DNA of 64,000 nucleotides from Poseidonocella sp. HB161398 (GTDB taxonomy: Bacteria > Pseudomonadota > Alphaproteobacteria > Rhodobacterales > Rhodobacteraceae): assembly GCF_005870025.1 (NCBI RefSeq), contig NZ_VATA01000029.1, positions 1 through 64,000 on the forward strand, in the 5' to 3' direction. Position 1 is the first letter of the stretch; every line of letters begins with the position of its first letter. Positions 53,829 to 63,066 of the stretch are shown here, piece by piece. Under the pieces are notes generated by a model. The model was not told the DNA's origin, did not search any database, and was given only the letters and a program-made list of their open reading frames with translations. Both the position numbers and the translations under genes were made by a program.

Positions 53829-54153
53829 GCTAGCGGCCGGTCAGGCGCCGGGCCTGCTCCGCCGCATCCCCCGGCGATCCCGAGGGGGCCAGAGAGCTCC
53901 GGTCCTGCCCGGAGAAGGACCTGTGCCGCTCGGACCTGTGCCGCTTTTCCGGCACGTTTCCGGGCCGCGGCGATGCCGGCTCCCTGCGTGATGATCGCCT
54001 TCCGGGCCCTGTCCCCTGCCGGACCCGGAGACGGCCCGCTTCTTCGCTGGACCGGGCAATTCCAGGGCGGCAGGACGGGCCGGACCGGAAAGCCCGCCTG
54101 CCGCAGCGCGGGGCGTTGAACGGCCGGCGCTGCCGGAACGGACCGGCCGCCCG
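53829..54153. other. Gene-free stretch between convergent genes
   Basis: About 325 bases between MITE-like copy C and the end of the YcaQ-type gene. Only shadow frames are seen. Nothing further is recognised. Confidence 0.5.
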
Positions 54154-55350
54154 CTAGCCGCGCAGCCATCCGCCTGCGAAATCGACCTCTTCGACGCCGG
54201 CAAGCGCTCTGACCCGGTTCAGTTCAGTCTCCAGCGCCAGCGCGCGCGCCTTGCCCATGCGCAGCCCCGGCTCCGGCCAGAAGGCGCGGACCGCCAGCCT
54301 GCCTTCCGTGCGCTTTGCGTCGAGCCGCCCGATGATCCTGTCGCCCTGCAGGACGGGGAACACGTAGTAGCCGTATTGCCGCCGGGCCTCGGGGACGAAG
54401 ATCTCGATCCGGTAGCGGAAGCCGAAGAGCCGTTCTGCGCGGCTGCGGTCCCGCAGCGCGGGATCGAAGGGCGACAGGAGCCGCACCCGCGACGAGGGCG
54501 CGGGCAGCGCGGACGCGGCCTCGAGCGCGTCCGTCGTCGTGAAGCTGCGGCGGCGGCCGCCATCTGCCATGCCGATCTCCGCCTCGAGAATGCGTCCCGT
54601 TGCGAGCGCCTCGGCGCACCAGGCTTTCGCCTCGTCCCGCGTGGCGATGTCGAAGAAGGCGGCCAGCTCGCCGCTGGTGCCGAAGCCCAGGCGCGCGAGC
54701 GCCGCCGACATGGCCCAGTCGACGATCTCGGCGGTGTCGCGGCGGCGCTCCAGATGCGCGGCCGGTATCACGCGATCGGACAGGTCGTAGAATTTCCGGA
54801 ACCCCTCGCGGCGGGAAACCGCGAGCTGCCCCGAGCGCCACAGGAATTCGAGCGCCGTCTTGGAGGGATGCCAGTCCCACCAGCCGGAGGAGGACCGGGC
54901 CTCGTCGCCGCCGACATCGCGCGAGCAGGCGGCGCCGTGATCGGAGATATGGCGGCGCACGGCATCGAGCTCCGCCTCCCAGCCGTCGCGGCGCGCCCCC
55001 GGCCAGCGCGCCCGCATCCGCGCCTCGTCGCGGGCGAATTTCAGCCGCCACATCGGATAGAACTGCATCGGGATCACCGCGGCGTCATGCGTCCAGTGCT
55101 CGAAGGCGGTGCGATGGCGCGCTACCAGATGCTCGAGCGCCGCCGGGCGGTAGCTGCCGCGGCGCGACCACAGGATCAGGTCATGGGCGCGGGCGAGCGT
55201 GTTGACGCTGTCGACCTGGACGAAGCCGAGCGCGTCCAGCACCCCGTCGAGATCGCCGCCGCGGCCGGGCCCGCTCCCGGGGCGCAGGAGCAGGTGCCGG
55301 TCGAGGAACAGGCGCCGAGCGGTCTGGTTGTCGAGAAAGGGGCGCGTCAT
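54154..55350 (-). CDS. YcaQ-type winged-helix DNA glycosylase
   Basis: A 398-residue member of the winged-helix DNA-glycosylase family (YcaQ/AlkX, formerly DUF1006). E. coli YcaQ unhooks DNA interstrand crosslinks. The N-terminal catalytic region LGFVQVDSVNTLARAHDLIL (41-60) corresponds to the conserved QxD segment. Further family landmarks are AFEHWTHDAAVIPMQFYPMW and the C-terminal LLSPFDPALRDR and RLFGFRYRIEIFVP. Start is the ATG at 55350. The gene is followed downstream by MITE-like copy C and preceded by a DUF938 methyltransferase on the same strand 107 bases away, so a loose operon is possible. Confidence 0.85.
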   Translation of the reverse strand: MTRPFLDNQTARRLFLDRHLLLRPGSGPGRGGDLDGVLDALGFVQVDSVNTLARAHDLILWSRRGSYRPAALEHLVARHRTAFEHWTHDAAVIPMQFYPMWRLKFARDEARMRARWPGARRDGWEAELDAVRRHISDHGAACSRDVGGDEARSSSGWWDWHPSKTALEFLWRSGQLAVSRREGFRKFYDLSDRVIPAAHLERRRDTAEIVDWAMSAALARLGFGTSGELAAFFDIATRDEAKAWCAEALATGRILEAEIGMADGGRRRSFTTTDALEAASALPAPSSRVRLLSPFDPALRDRSRAERLFGFRYRIEIFVPEARRQYGYYVFPVLQGDRIIGRLDAKRTEGRLAVRAFWPEPGLRMGKARALALETELNRVRALAGVEEVDFAGGWLRG

Positions 55351-55457
55351 CTGGCGCGATATCTCCGGCAGGGCGCTGATCCGCGGCGATGCTGCAAGGC
55401 CGCGTTGTCACGGGATGCGCGCGGGGAAGGGACCGCTCGATTTCCCGAGGGGCGTGG

Positions 55458-56096
55458 TCACGGAGCGGCGAAGGTGAGCAGAAGGTTGTTGGCCGGCATC
55501 GCGTCGGTCGCGACCGGCGAGAGCCCGGCCGCGCGGGCCGCCCCGGACACGGCCTCGACCGGCTTGTAGCCGATCGCCGGATCGCGGGCGCGCAGGGCGG
55601 CGTCGAAATCCCGGTCGCCCTCCGAGGCGTAGACGGCGCCGCGCAGGAACGGGCCGTAGACGATCATCCGGCCGCCGCCCTCCAGCGCCGCGCGTGCGCC
55701 CTCGAACAGGGGCGGCAGGGCGGTCCCGGGGACGAGATGCAGCAGGTTGATCGCCAGCACCGCCTGCACGGAGCGGGGCGGGACGGGCCACGGCGCCGCG
55801 ATGTCGATGGCAAGCGGCGCGTCCAGGTTCGCCAGGCCGCTCGCCCGGCGCCAGGCCGCGATGCTGTCGCGCTGGCCGGGATCGACGTCGGAGGGGGTCC
55901 AGCTCAGCGCCGGAAAGGCCGCGGCAAAGGCCGCGGCGTGCTGCCCGGTCCCGCTCGCCACTTCCAGGACGCGCCCCTGCGAGGGCAGCCTCGCCTGCAG
56001 GGCCGCGATGAGGGGCCCTGCATTGCGCAGGGCTGCCGGGGCGGTGCGGCGGCCATCGGTAGCTTCGGCCGCCTCTTGAACAATATGCCGTGCCAT
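55458..56096 (-). CDS. DUF938 family SAM-dependent methyltransferase
   Basis: A 212-residue class I methyltransferase-like protein. The SAM motif is VLEVASGTGQHAAAFAAAFP (43-62), followed by LSWTPSDVDP (64-73) where acidic residues contact the SAM ribose. NLLHLVP and GGRMIVYGPFL follow in the expected order. The pattern SGTGQHA plus W-x-PSD is diagnostic of the DUF938 family, whose substrate is unknown to me. Cytoplasmic. It may be co-transcribed with the downstream YcaQ-type gene. Confidence 0.85.
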   Translation of the reverse strand: MARHIVQEAAEATDGRRTAPAALRNAGPLIAALQARLPSQGRVLEVASGTGQHAAAFAAAFPALSWTPSDVDPGQRDSIAAWRRASGLANLDAPLAIDIAAPWPVPPRSVQAVLAINLLHLVPGTALPPLFEGARAALEGGGRMIVYGPFLRGAVYASEGDRDFDAALRARDPAIGYKPVEAVSGAARAAGLSPVATDAMPANNLLLTFAAP

Positions 56097-56219
56097 GACC
56101 GGAAGCTGCCAGCCGGAGACGTCGGCGTCCAGCCATCCGGCGGCCGTCCGGCAAGATTTCTTCCGGCTCGCCCGGCCGATTATCGAGGGGCGCCGGGGAT
56201 GCGCGGCTTCCGCCGCCCG

Positions 56220-56765
56220 CTACGCAGCGTCCTTCCAGCTGACCGGGGTGATGTAGACCATGCGGTCATTGGCGCTGACCATGGCTTCGCCGTCCTGGAT
56301 ATTGACCTGCAGCTTCATCGAGCGGCTTGCCAGCTCCGCCAGTTCGCTGGTCGCTTTCTCGGGGAGATTGAAGACCTGGAGGTTGCCGAACCGGCTGGTG
56401 CCTGTCGCGACCTTGTCCCACCACAGATCGGCGGTCCGCCCGCCATAGGCATAGATGACCACCTTCCCGGCCTTGGCGCAGGACTGGCGGATGACCTTGT
56501 CGCTGGGCAATCCCAGCGCGACCCACAGCTCCAGCTCGCCGCTCAGGCTCTTCTGCCAGATGTCGGGCTCGTCGTCGGTCGACAGCCCCTTGGTCAGCTC
56601 CAGGCTCTCGCCGGCATTGAGGGCGAAGGCGAGCAGGCGCACCATCAGCCGTTCGTCGGTCTCCGAGGGATGCTTGGCCACGGTCAGCTTGTGGGTTTCG
56701 TAATAGTGGCGATCCATGTCGGAAACGGAAAGCTCGACTTTGTAGACGGTAGATTTAAGCGCCAT
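56220..56765 (-). CDS. yaeQ: YaeQ family protein
   Basis: A 181-residue YaeQ protein. The N-terminus ALKSTVYKVELSVSDMDRHY and HPSETDERLMVRLLAFALNA are near-identical to the family consensus. The fold is PD-(D/E)XK nuclease-like (for example DEPDIW and ELELWVALGLPSDK), although activity is not established. E. coli YaeQ was once reported to suppress loss of RfaH. I place the start at the ATG at 56765. The frame continues upstream without conservation. It appears to be transcribed alone or with the DUF938 gene downstream. Confidence 0.92.
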   Translation of the reverse strand: MALKSTVYKVELSVSDMDRHYYETHKLTVAKHPSETDERLMVRLLAFALNAGESLELTKGLSTDDEPDIWQKSLSGELELWVALGLPSDKVIRQSCAKAGKVVIYAYGGRTADLWWDKVATGTSRFGNLQVFNLPEKATSELAELASRSMKLQVNIQDGEAMVSANDRMVYITPVSWKDAA

Positions 56766-57015
56766 GGCTCGTCCCTCACTGGCAAGGATGGCGATGACTA
56801 GAGGTTCCGGCCGCCTTTGGAAAGCGGATTGCGCGGGTCTGCGGGCGCCGCGGACCGGCGAGGGCGGCCCTGGCGGGGGGCCCCGCGGCCGGCGACGGAC
56901 CCGCGGCGCGGCCTCGATTGCGTCCCCGGCCGGGTCGCGCCGCCGGGGCGACGGAACCGGCATCGGGACGTCCGCGTCATGGCGCCGCCTCGGAGCCGGG
57001 CGGGCTGCGGGCAGC

Positions 57016-58279
57016 TCAGAAGAGCAGCGTCGCGATCAGCAGGCCCGCCCGGACCGAGACGACCGTGCAGATCAGCACCGGGATCAGGAAGGAATGGTTG
57101 ACGATGAAGGCGCCGAGGCGGGTCGTGCCGGTCCGGTCGATCTTTACCGAAGCGAATTGCGCGCCGTTGACCGGCAGGAAGAGCACGCCGATCACCGCGG
57201 GCCAGAGCGCCACCAGGATCGCCGGGGGGATGCCGGCCGCGATGCCGAGCGGCATGACCGCGATTGTCGCGCTGGCCTGGCTGGCGGTGCTGGCCGACAC
57301 TGCGAACAGCGCGCCCCCGAACATCGCGGTGCGCCCTCCGGTACCGGCGCCGATCAGCTCGGCATGGGCCGCGAGCAGCGTGCTGGCCATCCAGCCGATG
57401 CCGGACAGGGGGACGATCGCCGCCAGACCGACGGAGAAGTGCGGCGCGCGGGGGATTTCCTCGGCCCGCACCCTGCAGAGCGCCACGATTGCCGCGGCGG
57501 TCGCCAGCATCAGCATCTGGATGAGCTGCGCCATGTCGAGCGGCGCGGCCGCGCCCGCCGGGCCGACCATCGGCCGGATGCCGGAGAAGCCCGCGATCAT
57601 GATCAGCGCGATGCCGGTGCCGAAGATCAGGACGGAACGCCACGCAGCGGGTCCGGGCGCAGCGGCGGAGGAATTCGGGATCGTCGGCAAGCTCCGCGCC
57701 GAGGCTGGTGACGATGGCCGCGGCGGCCAGGATGGCGGCAAGCGATGACGGCAACAGGATGACCAGCATGTCGCCGAGGGAGAAGCCCGAGGGGGCGAGA
57801 AGCCCGACCATCGCGATCGTGGCCGCCGAGACCGGGCTGGCCACCAGCGCCGGCTGCCCCGCCGTTGCCGACAGCGCCAGAGGCCGCTCGGGCCGGACGC
57901 CCGCGGCGTAGGGCACCTCGTATATGACCGGCAGCAGCGAGCAGAACACGTTGCCCGTTCCGGCCCCGGCGCAGCGCACGTAGGTCGCGAACGGGGCGAC
58001 ATAGGTCACGCGCCCCGGCGCCCGGCGGAGCAGCCGTTCGCAGCGGGCGGTCAGGACATCGACCCCGCCTGCCAGCTGCATCGCGCTCCCGGCGGTCACC
58101 ACGGTCAGGATGATCAGCATCACCGGCACCGGCACCGGCAGCGGTCCCGGCGCCAGTCCGAAGCCCGGCACCAGGATGAGGACGCCGAGGCCGCCGAACA
58201 GGCCGAGCGCGACGCCGCGGAAATGGATCCCCGTCGCTATGACGGCCAGGAAGAGCAGGGCCTGCAGGGCGATGGCCAT
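57016..58279 (-). pseudogene. Dcu-family anaerobic C4-dicarboxylate transporter, frameshifted
   Basis: Two overlapping frames together encode a full ~420-residue DcuA/DcuB-type transporter. The 5' part (58279 to about 57640) has LGLFGGLGVLILVPGFGL, APGRVTYVAPFATYVRCAG, RPERPLALSATAGQPALVAS and PVSAATIAM, typical of Dcu. The 3' part in the +1 frame (about 57640 to 57016) has WRSVLIFGTGIALIMIAG, FDRSGTT-like KIDRTGTTRLG and FIVNHSFLIPVLI. The switch lies near 57640-57660, just after DPEFLRRC. It requires one extra base or a two-base loss. Intact relatives exchange fumarate, succinate, malate or aspartate. It is either a recent pseudogene or a sequencing error. No premature stops occur elsewhere, which favours very recent damage or error. 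Confidence 0.8.
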
Positions 58280-59102
58280 TCGGGAGGTGCTCCGCAGCGG
58301 GACTGGAGGTCGCCGTCCCGGAGATGAGGAGAAACGTGCTGTCCGCGCGCCGCTGCGACTCTGGCGGGCGGCAAGACGTCACATTCGCGGGAGGCACGGC
58401 AGGCGCCGCGCCGCATCCTGCCGGTCCATGGGCGGATATCCGTGCGCCTCGCCGTCGGCGCGCGAGGGGCGCGGATCGCCGCTCCGGCCGGCGAGGGATG
58501 CCGCGCGCCGCTTCGCCGGGGGTGAAAGGATCGCGGCAGCTGCGGCATGGAGGGCCCCGGGGCCGATGCGTCGCGGCCCGCGGGCGGCCGGAGCGCAGAG
58601 ATCGGGCCCGGATGCTGCCGCGACCGTCCTGCCCGTGCCGCGGCCCGTGCGGCGGGACCGGCCGGCGTTCCGGACGCGGGCGGGCATGGCACGCCCGGCT
58701 CGGCGGGGAACCGCAACGTTCCGGACCGGTCCTTGCCCTGCCTGCCGGCCGCGGAGGAGGGCATCGCGGGGCTGGCCGGCCCGACCGGCTGCATCGCCAC
58801 GGTCTCTCCGCCCTCGGGCGCGGGGAAATATTCCGCCCAAGCATGTGAGGTCGCGTGTGCGGCTGGCATTTGAGGTTTCAGCCCTCGACCGCTAGGACCA
58901 TTGCACCAGATCAACGAAGAGCGATCCGGGCCGGCCGTCCCGTTGCCGTCCGCCGCCGTCCCTCCGGGCGGCGGCAGCGGAGGCTAGGGGCGGGCGGCGG
59001 CGCAAGCTCGAGATCCAGACATGCTCCCCCGCCGGGAGGGCGCCGGGCGCTGCGCAAGCGGAGCGTGCCGGTCATCCGGGCCCGACTGCAAGGAACGCGC
59101 GA
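58280..59102. other. Gene-free region between divergent genes
   Basis: About 820 bases. The dcu and VTT-fusion promoters must lie here, but I see no clear boxes. Frames on both strands are shadows without domains. A palindromic ATTCCGCCC region near 58830 is unremarkable. Confidence 0.5.
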
Positions 59103-61250
59103 ATGAAAAAACCGGTTCTCCTCCTGCTCTTCGCCGCGCTCGTGGCGGTGCTGCTCTGGCTCCTGCGCGGGCAGGATCTGGACCTTGCCGCCCTGCGCGC
59201 GCATCTCGGCCGCTTCGCCGAGTTGCGGGAGGCGCGTCCGGTTGCGACGGCGGGGCTCTTCTTCCTCGGCTATGTCGCGGTGACCGCGCTGTCGCTGCCC
59301 TTGGCGCTGTGGATGACGCTGGCGGCCGGGGCGCTCTTCGGTTTCTGGCAGGGGCTGGCGCTGGTCTCCTTCGCCTCGGCCATCGGCGCGACCCTGGCCT
59401 TCCTGACGGCGCGCTACCTGGCGCGGGACTGGGTGCGGGCCAGGCTCGGCCGCCGCGCCGACGGGCTCGATGCCGGGCTGGCGCGCGACGGCGCCTTCTA
59501 CCTCTTCTCGCTCCGTCTGGTGCCGGTGGTGCCGTTCTTCGCGCTGAACCTGCTGATGGGGCTGACGCCGGTGCCGGTCTGGACCTTCTACTGGGTCAGC
59601 CAGCTCGGCATGCTCGCGGGGACCGCGGTCTACGTGAATGCGGGCACCAAGCTTGCCGCGCTCGACAGCCTGTCGGGGATCGTCTCGGCGCCGATGCTGG
59701 CCTCTTTCGCGGCGCTCGCGCTCTTTCCCTGGGCGGCGCGCGGGGCGATCGGCCTCTGGCGCCGCCGCCGCGTCTATGCGGGCTGGACCCGGCCGCAGCG
59801 CTTCGAGCGCAATCTGGTGGTAATCGGCGCGGGGGCGGCGGGGCTGGTCGCGGCCTATATCGCGGCGGCGGCGAAGGCGCGGGTGACGCTGGTCGAGGCC
59901 GGCGAGATGGGCGGCGACTGCCTGAATTACGGCTGCGTGCCGTCAAAGGCGCTGATCCGCAGCGCGGATCTGGCCCACCGGATGCGCCATGCCTCGGACT
60001 GGGGGCTGGCCGATGCCGCCCCGGAAATTCCCTTCGACCAGGTGATGGAGCGGGTCCATCGCGTCATTTCCCAGATCGCTCCGCATGACAGCGTCGAGCG
60101 CTACACCGGGCTGGGGGTCGAGGTGATCAAGGGCCATGCCAGGCTCGTCGATCCCTGGACGATCGAGATCGCCGGAGCCGACGGCACCACGCGCGAGCTG
60201 ACGACGCGGGCCACGGTCATCGCCACCGGCGCGCGCCCGGTCCTGCCGCCGCTGCCGGGGCTGGAGGATGTCGCGCCGCTGACCTCCGACACGCTCTGGG
60301 AGGGGCTGCGCCACCGCCCCGAGGCGCCGCGCCGGCTGGCGGTGCTGGGCGGCGGGCCGATCGGCTGCGAGCTGGCCCAGGCCTTCGCCCGTCTCGGCTC
60401 CGAGGTCACCCAGATCGAGATGGCGCCGCGGTTGATGATCCGCGAGGACCCGGAGGTCTCGGCGCTGGTCACGGCGGCGATGGAGGCGGACGGGGTGCGG
60501 GTGCTGACCGGGCGCAGGGCCGTCTGCTGCGGCACCGAGCCCGGGAAGTGGATCGAGGTCGCCCATGAGGACGGCACCGAGCGCATCGCCTTCGACGAGA
60601 TCATCGTCGCCACCGGCCGCGGCGCGCGCCTGACGGGCTTCGGGCTGGAGGAGCTGGGCATCCCCGCCGGGCGCACCATCGAGACCAATGCCTATCTGGA
60701 GACGCGCTATCCCAACATCCTGGCCGCGGGCGACGTGGCGGGGCCCTACCAGTTCACCCATGCCGCCTCGCACCAGGCCTGGTATGCCGGCGTCAACGCG
60801 CTCTTCGGCGGGCTGAAGCGGTTCAAGGCGGATTACCGGGTGATCCCCTGGGCGACCTTCACCAGCCCCGAAGTCGCGCGGGTCGGCCTGTCCGAGACCG
60901 AAGCGGCAGAGCAGGGCATCCCGGTGGAGGTCACGCGCTACGACCTGGCGGAGCTGGACCGGGCGATTGCCGACAGCGCGGCGCGGGGCTTCGTCAAGGT
61001 GCTGACCGTGCCGGGCAAGGACCGCATCCTCGGCGCGGTGATCGTGGGCGAGCATGCCGGCGAGCTGATCGCCGAATTCGTCACCGCGATGAAGCACGGG
61101 CTGGGCCTCGGCAAGATCCTCGGCACGATCCATATCTACCCGACCTGGACCGAGGCCGGGAAGGCGGCGGCCGGGACCTGGCGGCGCGGCCATGTCGATC
61201 CGCGCGCGCTGGCGCTGCTCGAGCGCTTCCACCGCTGGAGGCGCGGATGA
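59103..61250 (+). CDS. VTT/DedA-type membrane domain fused to a mercuric-reductase-like flavoprotein
   Basis: A 715-residue fusion. Residues 1-220 carry a signal-anchor helix and a VTT (SNARE-associated/TVP38) domain with MTLAAGALFGFWQGLALVSF, RDGAFYLFSLRLVPVVPFFA and NAGTKLAAL. Residues about 236-700 form a pyridine-nucleotide disulfide oxidoreductase: FAD motif IGAGAAGLV (241-249), redox cysteines GGDCLNYGCVPSK (C273, C278), NAD motif LGGGPIGCELAQAFARLG, ILAAGDVAGPYQFTHAA, and a C-terminal base in HIYPTWTE (H677, E684). The membrane half may anchor it or flip lipids. The CDP-alcohol phosphatidyltransferase start overlaps its stop by four bases, so it heads an operon with the YnjF-B-C genes. 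The substrate is unknown, and mercury reduction is unlikely without mer genes. Confidence 0.87.
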   Translation: MKKPVLLLLFAALVAVLLWLLRGQDLDLAALRAHLGRFAELREARPVATAGLFFLGYVAVTALSLPLALWMTLAAGALFGFWQGLALVSFASAIGATLAFLTARYLARDWVRARLGRRADGLDAGLARDGAFYLFSLRLVPVVPFFALNLLMGLTPVPVWTFYWVSQLGMLAGTAVYVNAGTKLAALDSLSGIVSAPMLASFAALALFPWAARGAIGLWRRRRVYAGWTRPQRFERNLVVIGAGAAGLVAAYIAAAAKARVTLVEAGEMGGDCLNYGCVPSKALIRSADLAHRMRHASDWGLADAAPEIPFDQVMERVHRVISQIAPHDSVERYTGLGVEVIKGHARLVDPWTIEIAGADGTTRELTTRATVIATGARPVLPPLPGLEDVAPLTSDTLWEGLRHRPEAPRRLAVLGGGPIGCELAQAFARLGSEVTQIEMAPRLMIREDPEVSALVTAAMEADGVRVLTGRRAVCCGTEPGKWIEVAHEDGTERIAFDEIIVATGRGARLTGFGLEELGIPAGRTIETNAYLETRYPNILAAGDVAGPYQFTHAASHQAWYAGVNALFGGLKRFKADYRVIPWATFTSPEVARVGLSETEAAEQGIPVEVTRYDLAELDRAIADSAARGFVKVLTVPGKDRILGAVIVGEHAGELIAEFVTAMKHGLGLGKILGTIHIYPTWTEAGKAAAGTWRRGHVDPRALALLERFHRWRRG

Positions 61251-61852
61251 TCGACGCGCGGATCCTTCCCCTGCAGCGGGCGGCGCTGCAGCCGCCGGCG
61301 GAATGGCTGGCGGGGCGCGGCATCGGCGCCGACGCGATCAGCGTGGCGGGGTTCCTGCTGGGGCTTCTCGCGGTCCCGGCGCTGGCCTGCGGGGCCTGGA
61401 CGGCGGCGCTGGTGCTGATCGCGGCGAACCGGCTGATGGACGGGCTCGACGGCGCGGTGGCGCGGATCCACGGGCCGACCGACCGCGGCGCCTTCCTCGA
61501 CATCTCGCTCGACTTCCTGTTCTACGCGCTGGTGCCGCTCGGCTTCGCGCTGCACGACCCGGCGGCCAATGCGCTGCCCGCGGCGGTGCTGATCGCGGCC
61601 TTCACCGGCACCGGCTCCTCCTTCCTCGCCTTCGCCGCCATCGCGGCGCGGCGCGGCGAGCGCTCGGCCGCCTTCCCGCAGAAGGGGCTCTACTATCTCG
61701 GCGGGCTGACCGAGGGGGCCGAGACGATCGCCGTCTTCCTTGCCATGTGCCTCGTGCCGCAGGCCTTCCCCCTGCTGGCCTGGGGCTTCGCGGCGGCCTG
61801 CGCCGTCACCACGATCCTGCGCTGGCGGATGGGCTGGACCGCCTTCCGCTGA
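61247..61852 (+). CDS. CDP-alcohol phosphatidyltransferase family protein, YnjF-like
   Basis: A 201-residue membrane enzyme with about five or six helices. The catalytic motif lies at 65-89: D65, D68-G69, A72-R73, G81, D85 and D89. The spacing between AR and G is one residue shorter than consensus, as I recall for E. coli YnjF. Such enzymes join a CDP-activated lipid or alcohol to an acceptor. It overlaps the upstream VTT-fusion gene by four bases and precedes YnjB- and YnjC-like ABC genes, reproducing much of the E. coli ynj cluster, whose function is unsettled. It is the second such enzyme in the window next to an ABC importer (compare 37098). Confidence 0.87.
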   Translation: MIDARILPLQRAALQPPAEWLAGRGIGADAISVAGFLLGLLAVPALACGAWTAALVLIAANRLMDGLDGAVARIHGPTDRGAFLDISLDFLFYALVPLGFALHDPAANALPAAVLIAAFTGTGSSFLAFAAIAARRGERSAAFPQKGLYYLGGLTEGAETIAVFLAMCLVPQAFPLLAWGFAAACAVTTILRWRMGWTAFR

Positions 61853-61872
61853 CGCCTGCCCCGGAGATTTCG

Positions 61873-63066
61873 ATGAAGACCCTTATCCTTGCCGCCCTTG
61901 CCGCGCTCGGCCTCGCGCCGGGGCCCGCCGCCGCCGATGACTGGGAGGCCACGCGCGCGGCGGCGCGCGGCCAGACCGTCTATTTCCATGCCTGGGGCGG
62001 GGACGAGCGCACCAATGCCTTCCTCGACTGGGTGGGCGAGCGGGCCGAGGCGGCCCATGGCGTCACGCTGCGCCATGTCAAGCTCGGCGATACCGCCGAG
62101 GCGGTCTCCCGCGTGCTGGCGGAGAAGGCCGCCGGGCGCGACAGCGGCGGCTCGGTCGATCTCATCTGGATCAACGGGCCGAATTTCCAGGCGATGAAGG
62201 AACAGGGGCTGCTCATGGGGCCGTTCTCGGAGGACCTGCCGAATGCCCGCTGGCTCGACCTCTCGCCGGGCTCGGCCAATGTCGCCGATTTCACCGTGCC
62301 GGTCGAAGGGATGGAGTCTCCCTGGCGGCTGGCGAAGTTCGTCTTCACCTACGACACGGCGCGGATCGCCGCGCCGCCTGCCGGGATGGCGGGCTGGCCG
62401 GACTGGGCGGCGGCCCATCCGGGGCGGATCACCCATCCCGACCCGGCCAATTTCATGGGCGCGACCTTCCTCAAGCAGGCGCTGGCCGAGCTCGCCCCCG
62501 AGGGCACCGACCTTTCCGTGCCGCCGACGGAGGAGAGCTATGCCGCCGCCACCGCGCCGCTCTGGGCCTGGTACGACGCGCTGCGCCCGAACCTCTGGCG
62601 CGGCGGCGAGGCCTTCCCGGCCAACCAGTTCGCGCAGCGCCAGCTGATGAATGACGGCGAGATCGACCTGGGCATGTCCTTCGACCCGGCCTCGGCCGCG
62701 GCGGCGATCCGCGACGGGCTCCTGCCGGAGACGGTCCGGGTCCATGTCCCCGAAGCCGGCAGCATCGGCAATGTCAGCTTCGTGGCGATCCCCTACAACG
62801 CCGCCCATGCCGAGGGCGCCAAGGTCGTCGCCAACCTGCTGCTCGATCCGCAGGTGCAGGCGCATATGCAGGATATCGACGTGCTCGGCTCCTTCTCGGT
62901 GCTCGACCCGGCGAAGCTCGATCCCGGGGCCCGCGCGGCCTTCGCGGCGCTGCCCGCCGATCCGGCGCTGCCGGAGCTCGCCGATCTGGGGCCGGTCCTG
63001 CCCGAGCCCGCGCCGCAATGGATGACCCGCCTGACCGCAGACTGGCAGCAGCGCTACGCGCAATGA
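61873..63066 (+). CDS. ABC transporter substrate-binding protein, YnjB-like
   Basis: A 397-residue exported binding protein. Residues 1-21 form a signal peptide (ending GPAAA-DDW). The mature start GQTVYFHAWGGDERTNAFLD and the block VLAEKAAGRDSGGSVDLIWI are nearly those of E. coli YnjB, a thiamine/polyamine-type binding protein with unknown ligand. The ATG at 61873 is 20 bases after the YnjF-like stop. The frame is open upstream but shadows that gene. Its stop overlaps the permease start by four bases. It probably delivers an unknown polar compound to the YnjC-like permease. Confidence 0.88.
   Translation: MKTLILAALAALGLAPGPAAADDWEATRAAARGQTVYFHAWGGDERTNAFLDWVGERAEAAHGVTLRHVKLGDTAEAVSRVLAEKAAGRDSGGSVDLIWINGPNFQAMKEQGLLMGPFSEDLPNARWLDLSPGSANVADFTVPVEGMESPWRLAKFVFTYDTARIAAPPAGMAGWPDWAAAHPGRITHPDPANFMGATFLKQALAELAPEGTDLSVPPTEESYAAATAPLWAWYDALRPNLWRGGEAFPANQFAQRQLMNDGEIDLGMSFDPASAAAAIRDGLLPETVRVHVPEAGSIGNVSFVAIPYNAAHAEGAKVVANLLLDPQVQAHMQDIDVLGSFSVLDPAKLDPGARAAFAALPADPALPELADLGPVLPEPAPQWMTRLTADWQQRYAQ

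Noticed and set aside
59103-61250. Mercuric reductase (MerA)
   Set aside because: There is no heavy-metal-associated N-terminal domain, no C-terminal vicinal cysteine pair and no mer neighbours. Only the general disulfide reductase fold is shared.
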